Shown one piece after another: positions 32,601-46,007 of a stretch of 64,000 nt of DNA. The notes under the pieces were generated by a model. That model had not been told where the DNA came from. It saw nothing but the letters and a program-made list of their open reading frames with translations, and did not search any database. The position numbers and the translations under genes were made by a program. This stretch comes from Mangifera indica (taxonomy: Eukaryota; Streptophyta; Magnoliopsida; Sapindales; Anacardiaceae): the NCBI RefSeq assembly GCF_011075055.1, contig NC_058140.1:14571945-14635944 (forward strand), in the 5' to 3' direction. Numbering within the stretch: the first letter of the stretch is position 1; each line of letters begins with the position of its first letter.

Positions 32601-35600
32601 GAAGCCAAAAGTCTAGACCCAAAAAGAAAGCTTTTAAATGCAACATAATTTTCCTAAACCAAGGAATATTTACACATTCTATAATATACTCTACTGCTAA
32701 CCTTTTTCAGGTACAAGTTTCAAAGTATTTGTTATAATTTAGAAATATTAGTAATGTACAAACAAAAGATAAAAATTCCCTTAGGCAATTTCACAACTGT
32801 TCAGCAAGCACCACATACAACAAACAGATCCTACAATAATAGTTACCATTAACAGTCACAGAAAAGCATTATTGCTGCAAAATTCATGATCTTACCAATT
32901 TTAGATCAGGCACTTTTCAAATACACAATTTTTTTAAATTTCAAAAAGTTCAAACATGAAACAGAAACTCATATAAAAATTGGAAGAAATAACTCCGAAA
33001 TACTTAGGAGATCAATATATGGACAGGACTAATTTACACGACTTTATGTTACTATTGAGTTGAGACTAATACCACCTAGCTGACATATATACGATGGAAC
33101 AAGATTGGGTAATGCAACCAATACAGGAACTAAAACTATAAATTGTAATAGAGCATGAAGGAAGTACAGCATATGATTAGACATGGGCTTCCTTTCATCA
33201 TTTTTTGTCTTTTGAAAGAAGAAACAAATCAATATCGACTCAACTGTGCTTCCTGTCATCTGCTATACAACTGTAATATTGAAATTCTCAGCAGATGATT
33301 TCCTATCTGTCATCAAGTAACAAATGTAAAATCTCAACTAAGCATGTGAAGTAAAGACACGAAATTACTTGTAATAAGTTTCGCTGAAGTTCCTCAATCT
33401 TTTTCTGAAGAGCCACATTCACATTTTTTTCCAATAAATGTCTTTCTTCCTGTTGCGACAAAAGCAATAATGCTGCAACCTGGCAAAGAACAAAAGTTTG
33501 AGTAACAACAGTATAAGCACGCATTGGTCTCACAAACTGTAGCCTCAAGAAAAATAGACAAACAGTTAATATAAAACTAATTAGTAGTAGAGGGGATAAA
33601 TATAAAATACACAGAACCTTCTCTTGCAAAGCCAGTGCAAGGGTTTCAGAGGTATCAGGCTTTCTTTCAGCTACAACATTAGATAAACCAGGGCTATTCC
33701 TCTGTAACAGATAAGAGAATAAGAAAAAATGGAATTTAGAACTGTAGATGAAAGAAGTGGACCGACAAACATATATATTCAGTTTATAATTCCAAAGAAT
33801 CATCTTCCTCCTTGCAATTAGTTCAGCTAAATAAACGACAACCCTCAAAGTAAAATAAATGTTTATTATATGCACATCTTGACACAAAAGAGTGAACAAA
33901 ACTATGAAGTTTGCAAGTGGAGGGGACTACCGTGCAAACTATTATATGTACATCTTGACACGTAAGAGCAAACAAAACTATGAGGTTTGCAACTGAAGGG
34001 GACTACTGTACAAACCTTAGATACTAAACTGGTATTAGCATCAGTACTTATATGTACATCTCGACACTCATATTCCTCTAATTTTTCATTTCTCAGATCA
34101 GTCCCAATATTCTGTCCTCTGCCCACATCAAACTGCTGCATAGTTTCTTGGATCACATCAGCCATTGATTTAATATGGGATTTTCCCTCATCAAGCAAAT
34201 TCGTAACATCAACTCTAAGCTGAGAATGGAAGTGGCGTAATTCTACAATCCCATTGATAAGGAATTTGTATGAATGGAACTGCATATAAGCCAACAAAAT
34301 TAAAAAGAATAAGCAAAAGAGGCTTGGAATCACATAATTAAATATTATAAGACAAGAAGTTCTCACTATCTTCTTTTCCAATTCACGAACACTCTTCTTT
34401 AGATGGTTTTCAATTTCCAGACCCTATATAAAGAAACAAAATACATTTGCACCCAGGAGGTAAGAGAATATTCGATTTGCAAAAGAGTTAAGGCAAATGT
34501 GGACCAAGACAAAATAAATACCATGCGTAATTTACTTTGAAGATTCTCTACGGATCTCTTCATCTTCTCCACCTCATCTTCCAATGCACTCTGTCTGAGG
34601 CAAAGTTATTAAAGTTGCACGTAGACAACAAGAATCTCAATTGAACAGCAATTTCACTTTTCAAGAGTTAGAATTAGAAAAGTATTCAAGAATATCATCA
34701 TATTTATTGTGGCAACAAAGACAAGCAGAAAAGGTTGTTCAACTCCCCAGTTCCACAAAAAGATTAGGCAAATGAAGTCACTTCTGTGCACCAGATCTAG
34801 CATTGCTACTTTATATCATAAGAAGGCAGCACCACACACGAGTAGAGAATCAGCCTCTAAAAAAATGAATGATTGTCATATAGTAGTCAAGAAACAAATC
34901 AAGCCAAATTTCAGGTCAAAGTACTAATTCCATGGGTTTCAACATTAACTATGGAAAACAAAATCATTGACTCTGATCATCTGAAGCAAAGCCATGACAT
35001 AGTTGAAGCACTATCTGGTGCATGTCAATGCTTTTGGCTATTTCATGCCACTTTTCCACAGTGCAATGAGCTATCTCCTGATATGCTTATTTCATCTTTA
35101 TTCAAATTCACCTTCAAGTTAAAATGAATTCTGATTTACTTTGCAAGAAAATGAGAAAAAATTGTTGACCCATTAAATTATCTTTCCAATGATATATCAC
35201 AGCTTTCAGTATACAGCTTCTTTTTCTTTATAAAACAGTTTCGTTATCCCTTGAACCCATTTTCCACTTAGCAGATTAAGGTTTGAATTACACTTCTGAA
35301 AACATGAACCTTGCAGTTTTTAGCCAAGTAAATTGAGGAATCAGATCCCCGACCTCATAGGAGCAATAACCAAGCTTGACCTCTTAATAACTCCTCAACA
35401 TGCAACATTCCTTATTTTGTAACAATCTAAAACTCAACATCTAGAATCTCCACAAGTTCCACTCATCTATGAAACTAAGATATTCAAGTGAAGTAAACCA
35501 AGCCTTGCTATTAAAAAGCAAAAGACTAGATTTAAGAGTAACCCATGAAATTCAAAACAGAAGTTATTTCTGATATGTTACAACTATACAACAATTAACC

Positions 35601-38600
35601 ACTTGTATGGGGCCAAAGAGAACTTGCATATAAAAAATCCAGTTGCAAAACATGGAAATAAGGTTCAGAAATATAACAAAAAGTAGTTGACATATATGTC
35701 TAATGCTGCTTACTAATACTTTAAATATGTAAACTTCAATATTCCTCTCATTGGCTTATAAATCAAGTTAAGATGTAAACCCTTAAACAATTTTACGGAT
35801 CAATGGACGCCACTTTCAACAGCCAAGCAAGAAAACACAATTACATACATCACAATATTATACCAATCTACTAACAAATAGAAGAGGTGTACATTTACCA
35901 TTTGAAAATCTTATACTAAAGCAGAAATAAAGAGATAAAAGCATACTATGTATGAAGAGGTAGAAGTATCATTGAAACTCCACATTTCCACAGGATCCTG
36001 CAACAAATATGCACATTTATCATCCCAACTTGTATCCTCTAATCCCTCAACAGCTTGCTGCCTGATCTCATAAAACTTATTTATAACCTGTTGTAAGAAA
36101 ACCAAGTAACTTTTTTAGAAAAGAACCTCCAAAGATTAAAAAAAATTTCAACTATTTAATTATACCTTAGAGTTTGCATTAAATTGCAACACCACATGTT
36201 AAGGAAACAATCAATTTGAAAAAGTCTGGATCAACCATGTACCCAGATTGAGCTAAATCTTTAAAAATTATATAAACAGCTCAGTTGCTTTAAACAGGTG
36301 AGATACTCTATTAACCATCTGAAGTTGTCAAATTGACCCAGCATCTTAAAATTTTGTACTTTTGCAAGTATTAATGCATGTCCTACAAGTTACATTTTAT
36401 ACTGCATGAAAATGGTAATGTTAGACCACAGACAAAGATATAATTTTAATCTTAGCAGCATGGTCACATAAACTTCAATGCTAATTGAGCCTTTTAAATC
36501 AAAGTTACAAACAAAAAGCATTAGGACTTCCAGTAAGTTAAAAATAGGCAGCTAGAAGATTTATTCTTTCTTAAAACCAACCTAGATGATTACCTCCTTG
36601 AAAGTTTCATTCAGCTCTTCTTCTTTTGCTAAATCAACCTGTAGTGTAGCATTAAGATTTTTCTGTTCAAGATAATCTGAGTTAAGCTCTTCCAACCTGT
36701 GTTACCAATTCATCACAGATTCAAATGTAAAATCCTATATACCAAAATCATTTGCACTGTTAACATCAACCACATAAACTATATTCAGTTTCAGCAGACA
36801 TTCAAAGCAGCATGAGAATCATATTAAAGTAATTATCAATCCAATGTCGTAATAAATTATCCACTCAAACTTCATTTCAATAAATTTTTAAATTTGATTT
36901 AGCTCACTGAATCAAAGGAATCATTTAATCCAGACAACAAGAAGCCTTAAATCCCAATCCCACAGACAATTTGTCACATCTCTTCGCATGGATACAGATA
37001 AAAAAATCATAAACAACAACACACAATAGCAACAATCCACCATCCACAAGATCCACCTTAAATTAAAAGAATCAATTCTGAACCAAGCACTCCTCAAACA
37101 TGTCAAGTGAAAAAAAAAAGATTTAAGTCTCATAAATACCTCTTATGGAACTCATTAAATTTCAGTGACATAAGCTCCTCTTTCTCCTTAGCCTTCTCGG
37201 CCTGTTATAAACCAGAGAGTAACCTTATATTATTCTAGAAATATAATAAATAGGACAGCACAAACAACACATTTTACTCAGCAAAGTTAGCACCAAACAC
37301 TCAATATTAACAAAAGAACTTAAAGAGGGTGACTGCCATAACCTCCATTATTGAATTATCCCTCTCTGCAAAAGCAGCTGCCACACAGCCTTGGAAAAAT
37401 TTTAGCTGCTTTTCTGCTTCAACATTCTGGAAGAAAATGTTAAAAAATGGAGTCAAGATTAAATCAAATAGCAAAATTTTCCATTGAAACATAGAAAACA
37501 TTCAGTTAATATGGAGACTGAGACGAAAAGCAGAGAAAATGATAAAATCAATAAGATTACACAAACAAATAACTAAAAATATTCACAGATGAATTTACTG
37601 GTTAAATCCATATCAACGCAGAAGAAACCAACTCAAGGAGGATAATAAGAAAAACCTTTTAACAATGCTTCACCCTGACCATCAGAAAAGCATAAATCCA
37701 TATAAAGGATAGCTATATGAGCTTTGTGTAAAATAAGACATTTATAAATTTCTGACAGTTTGATGAACAATGCACATGTTACCATCTATAAAACTCTTTA
37801 TACATGCACAGATGCACACACAAACACACATAAAGATAGAGAGAGATACCTTTGTGACCTCTGCAGCATGTAGATCTGCTAACTGGCTCTATAGACATAA
37901 AAACAAACAATAAGCTTCATGTAGATAAATAAAGTAAAAATATGAGAGTTGAAATTATCACTTTGATTCGGTACGCCTCCGACAGCTCCTCTTGAAGATT
38001 TAGATTATCCCTTGTGCAAGCAGCTAACTTCTTTTTCAAGTTCTCAATCTCCTGCTCCAAACCAGCTGTCCTGATAGAGCATTAATTTTAATAATATAGA
38101 TCTTAATTGCTTCGGAGTCACTGACTATCAGGCTACAACAGTCAACAATTAAACTGATTTTCCCAGAGAAAAAAAATTATACCTCTGAAAATGCATTCGA
38201 GTAGCCACAACTAGGTAACTTGGTCCAGCTTGCTGCATACACAACTGTTCAATATCCTTGCGTAATTCATCTCGCTCTGCAAAAAAAATATAGCTCATAT
38301 ATTACATACTGTGGAAACAAATCAATAACCAGAAACACATAGTATGTAGGGTCCAAAATTTACAGATTTTCCATGTACAGACTGAGCTGTTTAGCTCTTA
38401 TTCAAAAGAATGGTGCTTAACTATTTGAAAAAACAAGCATAGACTCAGTCTATTTAGTAGATACATAGGAAGTGCTCATTTCACATTTAGAGGGCATAAA
38501 AGATAAAGTTTCAGGATTAATTTATATAAATATGAACTGTTAAGAAGTGGTCTGGAGGCATATTACACATCAAGATCAATAACATACTAAACACATAACA

Positions 38601-40172
38601 GACCACATAAGAAAAGAGACATGATAATATAAATTAGTTCGACATAACCCCTGACATTCATGGATAAGAGGGATATATTAACATTAAGACCAATGCACAA
38701 GAATAGAAACACTTAATACCCAACCCATACTAGCAAAACTTACAAACAATCCCAATTTCACCACTCAACCCAGAGTTTTAACTACTCTTGTCACATCTCT
38801 CTTTAGATGGCATACCCTATTTACCCTCTTTTCTCGCATCTCCCCATATGATACGTACAGAGATATTATTTAGTTCTAATAGCACTTATACTTTTGTTTC
38901 TAATCTTGCAACTTATGGTAAAGTAAAGAGGGTAACAACTTTGTAGAAATGCGCTCTTCTAGCTCTCTTGTAGGTGATTTGGCAAAAAGAATTAGCCTAA
39001 TCTTTGAAGAGAGTAAAGAAGAATATGCTAATATATTCAAGCTAAATTGAATTTCACCTAGTCACATAGTCTATTAACAAGATCAGTAATCGTTATTCCC
39101 TCCACCTACAACTTGAAATTATTGTAGTCTATTGCTTATGCTAAATCTGAAAATAACTAACATCCCAAGCTCATCAACTAGCCAAATTTGCTTGAACAAG
39201 AATTCAAGAAGGACAAAGAAGCTCACTTGCTCCCATAAAGCATAAACGAGGACAGACATTCATCACTGCAGAAGGTGATGGCTTTAAGTAACCTAGGCTA
39301 AATAGAAACACAAGGAAATCTGTACACTCGAATGATGGAGTTAGCAATCATAAGAAAAGAGACAGTGATACTCTTAAACAAGTTGCATGTTTTGTACTTA
39401 AAAAATCCAAGGAAAAAAGGATTAAACTCCCCCCATGCACTGCTCTTCTTTATCCCTTAGTCTATGTCAAAGCCCTTGGAAAATTTTAGAGCCTTAAGAT
39501 GGATTAACTATATGTTCTTCCAAGTTGTATTTGCTATTAGAATTAATCTAGAAAAACAATTATTGGAAAAGCTACAAGGAAATTTACTTAAGATTTTAAA
39601 AAAAAAAAAATTCTATAAGATTCTCTTAAAATTAAATAGTCCCCACTCAAGAATAACACTCTAAGAAATTGCATCTTGTTGGCATTACTCATTAAACCAA
39701 CATCTAAAGATTATATAGATAAAAGGTAAACATGATCCTTAATTGAAGGGGTTTACCATGGTTGAACATTGATTGCGAATTAGTCACACTTTATAAGTTA
39801 GTTACCAAAATGGCAATGCATTATAATTCATAACCCTAACAATTTGACGTTGAACATATTACAAATATCACCCCTGATCCGGGAAACAGTAGCAAGATTT
39901 ACACCCAGTACTGAAGAAGTGAAGAATTCCCTTCAATAAAAAAGGGTTAAAAACCAAGTTTCCCATGAGGAAATTCAATAATTAAATGTTATCTACAATC
40001 AAGTAAAGCAAATTCAAAGTAACAGCATCAGCTTCATTCCACTGAAACTGTCACTTTCTTGAAACAAAACTTCAATTCAAGAATAAAAAAATAAAAACGA
40101 GGAGCACGTACCATGCTCCAGTTGCTGGATGCGAGCCATCAGCGACTCGTTCTCATTTAAATTTCCATCCAT
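29660..40172 (-). CDS. Large plant coiled-coil protein of unknown function, 17 exons
   Basis: Minus-strand exons: 40112-40172, 38183-38276, 37962-38070, 37850-37888, 37343-37426, 37140-37201, 36594-36696, 35947-36087, 34522-34590, 34367-34423, 34016-34279, 33618-33701, 33369-33479, 32358-32428, 30550-30771, 30266-30359 and 29660-29959. They join without frame loss into 654 residues. The N-terminal ~230 residues and the middle are heptad-like (ERDELRKDIEQL, LEQEIENLKKKLAACTRDNL, LEDEVEKMKRSVENLQSKLR), so a long interrupted coiled coil is likely. The part from about residue 450 is basic (LLKKTYLRRWIGAQDF). The C-terminus is less charged and ends SAAIRGS. No catalytic motif, signal peptide or membrane segment is seen. 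Such proteins are often labelled myosin- or golgin-like from coiled coils alone. A cytoskeletal role is conceivable but unsupported. The ATG at 40172 is the only in-frame start near the 5' end. Confidence 0.85.
33864..34015. repeat. 76-bp tandem duplication at a splice donor
   Basis: 33864-33939 and 33940-34015 are tandem near-identical copies of 76 bp (TATTATATG...GCAAAC and TATTATATG...ACAAAC). On the minus strand the second copy begins exactly at the first intron base after the exon ending at 34016 of the coiled-coil gene, so the donor GTTTGTACAG has a duplicate, GTTTGCACGG, 76 bp further into the intron. Confidence 0.85.
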
Positions 40173-43035
40173 CACTGAACAACACATTAATAAGAAAATG
40201 AAATCAACCATAATAACAATAATAATGATAATAATAATAAAAAAATCCGATCCAAAATCGAAAGAAATAAAATAGAAAGTCGTACCTTGAAAATAGGTTA
40301 AGAGATATATTGAAGTAAGCAGGAAAAATTAAACTGAAGGTAAAAATCGAATACGAGGGAGAAAGACGTTTCTCTCTCCAACGGCTCTCCCTCCTCTAAT
40401 GACCTTAGCTTCCTTCAAGACTCGAGAGAGAGAAAGGGTGGGGAAATTTCACAGAAGAGTTTCCTCAATTCTGTTGTTTTTTTTCTGTCTCCTATTCCTT
40501 GATTTAGTTTAGACCATGCTACCGATAAGCTTTCCAATTTCCTTATTATGAAGATAATTATTTTATTCTTCTCAGAGGACCATATGTAGTAATAAATATT
40601 CAATAATTTTTTAACAAAATTAATTAAAATGATATCAAAATTAACGTGACTTAAACGAAATTGACCAATTTACAAGGATCCTAAAACCCTTAATAACCCT
40701 TAATTTAATCATTAAAATTATGTGTATTACTTTATATATATAATGATATATTATTATATGATTAAATATTATTTTATTTTTAATTTTTAATTATTTAATT
40801 ACATAATAATATATTATTATTTATATACAAAATTATACACATAACATTATTATAATTTAATACCAAAATACTCTAAACATTTTTATATAAATTATAATAT
40901 TTTTTACAAAACAACTTCATAAGTATATCTTGCAATCGTAATTTCAAATTCAAAAAGAAGTTTATCAAATTCAGATATTTAAACAAATATTAACTTAAAT
41001 TTTAATTTATTTGATGATTGTATATTATTTTTGGTGTGTTGAATTTAAAATATATTTTAAAATAAACAATTGATAGAAAGAAGCTAAATGATTTTTTTTT
41101 TTATAGTAAAACACAATTTTTCTTTTTTTTATATTTTACCTAGTAGAGTTTTTTTAATATTTAATTATATAAAAGAGGTTTTTGATAGTTTAGCATCCAA
41201 GCTAAACTAATATTTTTATCATGTGGAGGTTAATGGATAATTTACCAAATTAAGGGTTAAATAATATTTTATAATTTTTATGCAAAATTTTTTAAGAGAA
41301 TATTTGTCATTTAGTTATGAATTTTTTTGTTAATTTTAATTACAAAACATATATAAGATTGGTATGAGTTTCAATTGATATTTAATAATACGGGAATAAA
41401 TTGATATGTTATCATACTAGGTGAAAATACACTTCCATTTGTGGTGACAAAATTGTTTTTTCATGGAAGCTAGAGGGAGAAAATGTGTGATGAAGTAAAC
41501 AAAAAAAACAAATACATTTATTTTGCAATCTTAAAATTAAATAGGGAACGAATGAGAATAGCCTTGTTAAAAAGGTATACCTGCCTTAAATAACTAATTT
41601 CTTTTGGGTTTAATGGAATCATTACACACAATCATATTCACACATTTCTTCGATGTTTGATTTAATTAATATTTTATCATTAAAATAAAAAATTATCTTA
41701 AAAATAAATTATTTAAAAAATTATTAGATATAAATAATTATTATATTTAATAAAATTTAATAAATATAAATAATTATTATATTTAATTAAAGATAATAAA
41801 AAAATGCTAATAAATTATTTTATTTAAATACTCTTAAATATAATTATTTTTAAATATTTGTTATATTATTTGTTATATTAATTAAAAATAAATTTATTTT
41901 TCTCAAGTAAAATTAGTAATCAGATTACTACCTATATTACCTACTACGTCAGTATTATTAATAGAAGATTATCGTAATATTTTATTACTGACAAATCGAA
42001 CAAAATAATATAAACAATAAAAAATAAATCACCAAGAAAATCTTTAAATCCCTATAACCAAATGCTCTTAATTCTAAATTTAGCAACTAGATACACAGAA
42101 TGCCCTAAATCAAATCCTGAAATATATACAAATCACAACTTGAACCAACCAATGCAAAACGAAAACTAGAATACACAACTTTGTATATAATTATTATTTT
42201 ATTTATAATTTAAAACTACTTAATTATATATTGATATGTCATTTTTTCAAATAAAGTTATATATATTATTTGTTCAAGTAACATTATTATTAAGAAAATT
42301 AATGCCGAGCTGAAGGAATCAAGGCAGTGAGAAAATGATAAAATTTTGTATGCTTGTTTTTCTACACCGATTGTATAAAAATTTTTGTTACAGCAAAGCA
42401 AATATTTTTCATGTCAAATGATACCCAATCACAAATATCCACATGGAAATTCACTCATGAAACTGAAAAATAAGAAGTATGTAACAAAGTTAACAATTTA
42501 GTACAAATTACAAAACTATGAACAGTACATTCACTTCCAACAAAGACAGGATCAGATAACAGACATCTCGTCTCAGCTAGAACTTGGAATCCAACTGCTT
42601 TTTATTTCTTTCTACAATCTATTACTCTACTTAGAATCCAACTGCTTGTTAATTCTTTCTACAGTCAACATTTTGTTGAATTTTCAAATTTCTAAAAATC
42701 AATAAATACCAGCTACAAAGAAGGAGATCCTATATAAGCCAAAAATAAAAACAAAGCATGACATGACCCATCTTTCAAATGATCAAGAAGAAAAATTTAC
42801 GTCAGGAACTAACATTATAACAGGACAAGGCTGTATGCTGTGAAGGTCATCCTGCAACATACCTGTCCAAAAGGCTTGATAATATTTACAAATACAGACG
42901 CGTGTCATCAAAGGACGTTCATGTAACTGGGAGTCAATCAAAAAATGCATTAGTTAGTTTATCATCATTGTCCATTCTTGGCGGGACCGATTTGCTGAGT
43001 CTTTAAAGCTTTGTGGTTGCTTCCCTTAAATTCCA
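40173..43035. other. Intergenic region between the coiled-coil gene and TRB
   Basis: 40173-40450 is probably promoter and 5' leader of the coiled-coil gene, with CT/GA-rich runs around 40365-40440. 40600-42250 is extremely AT-rich with no recognisable gene. 42420-43035 is 3' UTR and downstream sequence of TRB. Nothing else could be identified. Confidence 0.45.
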
Positions 43036-43250
43036 TCACGCTCGTATCATCTGTACAATTTACAAAAGATGCAATTAACTAAAGCTCAGAAAACATCTCA
43101 TTAGAACTTCAAAATTCACATTCAAGCACAGCTACAAGCTTTGAGAGATATGGTGTCCAACTCAAATTGACTTCTCAATTATCAGCCTCAACAAGCTCAG
43201 ACTTGAGCTCTGTTTAAGCTGCTCTATAACATCTTAATTTTTAGCAGTTA

Positions 43251-43327
<77 letters not shown>

Positions 43328-45953
43328 TATAATATACTTTTACCATTTTTGGGTTGTTTCTTCCTTTCAGTGTCTTCATTGCAGCTTCTGCAAAAGCTTG
43401 TGCCGCTTCTGCATCAGCTTCTGCAGCCTCTGCCTCCCTTGCTGCTTCTTCAGCTTCTGCCATGGCAGCTTCAGCCTCTGCAACTGCTCGAGCAGCAGCA
43501 ACAGCAGCCTCTTGGGGAGTCATACTCCTCATCTTGGCTAACTCTAAATCGATCTGAGATTTTGTAGGAATATTGACATCATCATTATCAACTTGAGGAG
43601 AAACCCTCTGCCTTCCCTCAATAAGCATGGAAGAATTTCTTCTTCGGTCAGAAAATGGTAGAGTGGGTGATACCCTATACTTGCGTTTTATCTGCACAAA
43701 AAGAGAAAAATTCTTGGCAATCAAATACAATCTTCAAAAATGAAACTAAAAGCACATGGCCAACAAACCAATATTTTGGAAACTATAGCAGTTTTCTATG
43801 ATTAATAAAATCATAAGTTACACATATAAATTGCAGACCAGAAATTGATAAAGTCAATCAAACATTAATTACAAATACATAACTTATTCCTTCCTAGAAG
43901 TGTGCTTCTACATCTCCTAATCGTGCTGAACAGTATTTATTGCTTAGACTTCAACTGACTTCATGGTGTTACAAGCAAAGTATTAACTCAAAATTTTCTC
44001 AAGGAAAAACAGCAAAATTTCATTGTTCCTTTTCAGAATATAATAACATTTGAAATTCACAGAAGACACATAAGACATGCTTCTATGGCGGTATTTTCAA
44101 ATGTCAATCATTACAACTTTGCCAAGCCCATGGGAGTGAAGTACTGACTAAAAATTTTTCCCCCAAATGGGAGCTTAACTCAGATTGGTTTGACTATATG
44201 CCACAAGAGATCATTTAATCGAAGAACATGTGCTTAAAAGGTTAGCAGATCAGAGATCCAAGTCCATACTTGAAACCATTCAAGAAAGTATTAGAAAAGT
44301 ACAATAACAAATAAAAAAGAAAGCAGGATATCTGCTGTAGAGTTATAACCAACAACGGAAATCTAACCAGAAGATGGGAGGAAAGGACTAAGGGCAAGTA
44401 GGAAAACAAGCAAATGTGTGAGCAAGAGTGAGAGAAAAAATTTGATTTCATCCCTTCATTTTTCCAAATGAGAAGAAGGACTTCAATATCTCTCATAAAC
44501 TCCTTACAACTCATATGGATCTGGCAAAAACTTTGTTTCACCAACCATGTTTCAACAATCTAAAATAGCAATAGACTCTAATTGTCAATCACTTCATATG
44601 TAATTCACATTCAATAAAGATGCATTGTGATTTGAATAATTCCAAGAATCTCTAAGGCTGGATTCAGGCCTAAGCACAAACTCAATGAGCTTATCTTAAA
44701 CCAGTTCAAGCTTGGTTCAGCATAAGGGGAGTCGAGCTCAAGTTCGGCTACAATATCGGGCCGAGTTTGAGCTTGGGCTTGGTTTGGTACTACAGCTAAG
44801 CCAAAATCAACCAAGACGACATCTTTTGATGCATATTGGTTAAATGATGTTAATTTATTTGATTTGAATTGAGCTTTTCCAAGCTCGCAAGCTTGACGAA
44901 CTAAACACTTTAAGCTCGAGCTAAAGTTCAATAATATAAAACCTTTAGGCTCAAGCTCACTTAAGCCGAGCTGGCAAACAAGCTTAAGCCACCTTGACAT
45001 CCGCCCCTAATTATGATGCTCCAAAAAGGTCCTTAGAAAACTCCATCAATTGCAAATATGTATGAATATTAATTTATTAACATCCCTTGAGAATCCCAAT
45101 CTACAATTTGCCAATCCGATAACCTGAACTGGAGGCCCAAGTTGTTTGCTGTTACATGGCAGTATAACCTATTCCATGGCATGAATAAGTGTTCCATTCA
45201 TATAGTTTTCACCACTCAAAAAAAAAAAAAAAAAAAAGAATAAAAAGGATAATGTATATAATTTAGCTTTCATTAAGGTTTCCGAAGCTTAGTGTTAACA
45301 AGCATTCAAGCCAGTTAACATTACATCACAGATTTGAAGCACATTACTACCTTAATGAGTTTCCCAGTTGCCGCCAGATACTTCAATTTAGCTGACAATA
45401 GCCTCTTAAAGTCTGGAGGCGCCCAGTATTGCTCCTGCAGGACAAATAAACGATTAAGGTAAGCATATAAGACTTAACCTTTATCAATACTAAGAAGTAA
45501 AGGCCATAACATATTTAAAAGAAATGAAAGATTAATAAGAAACATGCAACATAAAATGACCAACATCAAAGATGTCCATTTCATATGTCATGATCTGGCC
45601 ATGCCCACACATCTAACTGCATCAGCGAAGAATGTGCAGTCCATACAAACAATGTAAAGCATTAGCAGCAGTGATGTCATCACTAATCAATGGATGTGCT
45701 ATGAATACCAACTTTGTGGGTCAGGATAGGACACTATAAAATTAAAGAAACCAGTTCTATCACAGAATCATCCTATTAATTGCTCATTTCCACCGAAATA
45801 CTCCTCAGCTTCATAGAAACTCAATAGCCAGTGAAAAACTACCACACATACATCAGCCTGAATATAATTTAAGTACCATAAATTCCAACAGAAACATAAG
45901 ATAATACAGAAAATTTTAACAAAGCCTACAAATATAAATAAATAAATAAATAA

Positions 45954-46007
<54 letters not shown>

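Noticed and set aside
43349..43567. Leu/Gln-rich and Ala/Ser-rich frames on the plus strand
   Set aside because: They are antisense to the Ala/Glu-rich coiled coil of TRB exon 5, where GCA/GAA codon runs open other frames.
44611..45000. 129-codon open frame on the minus strand
   Set aside because: It lies inside TRB intron 4 and reads through the GAGCTTG-rich repeat; its residues follow the repeat words rather than any protein family.
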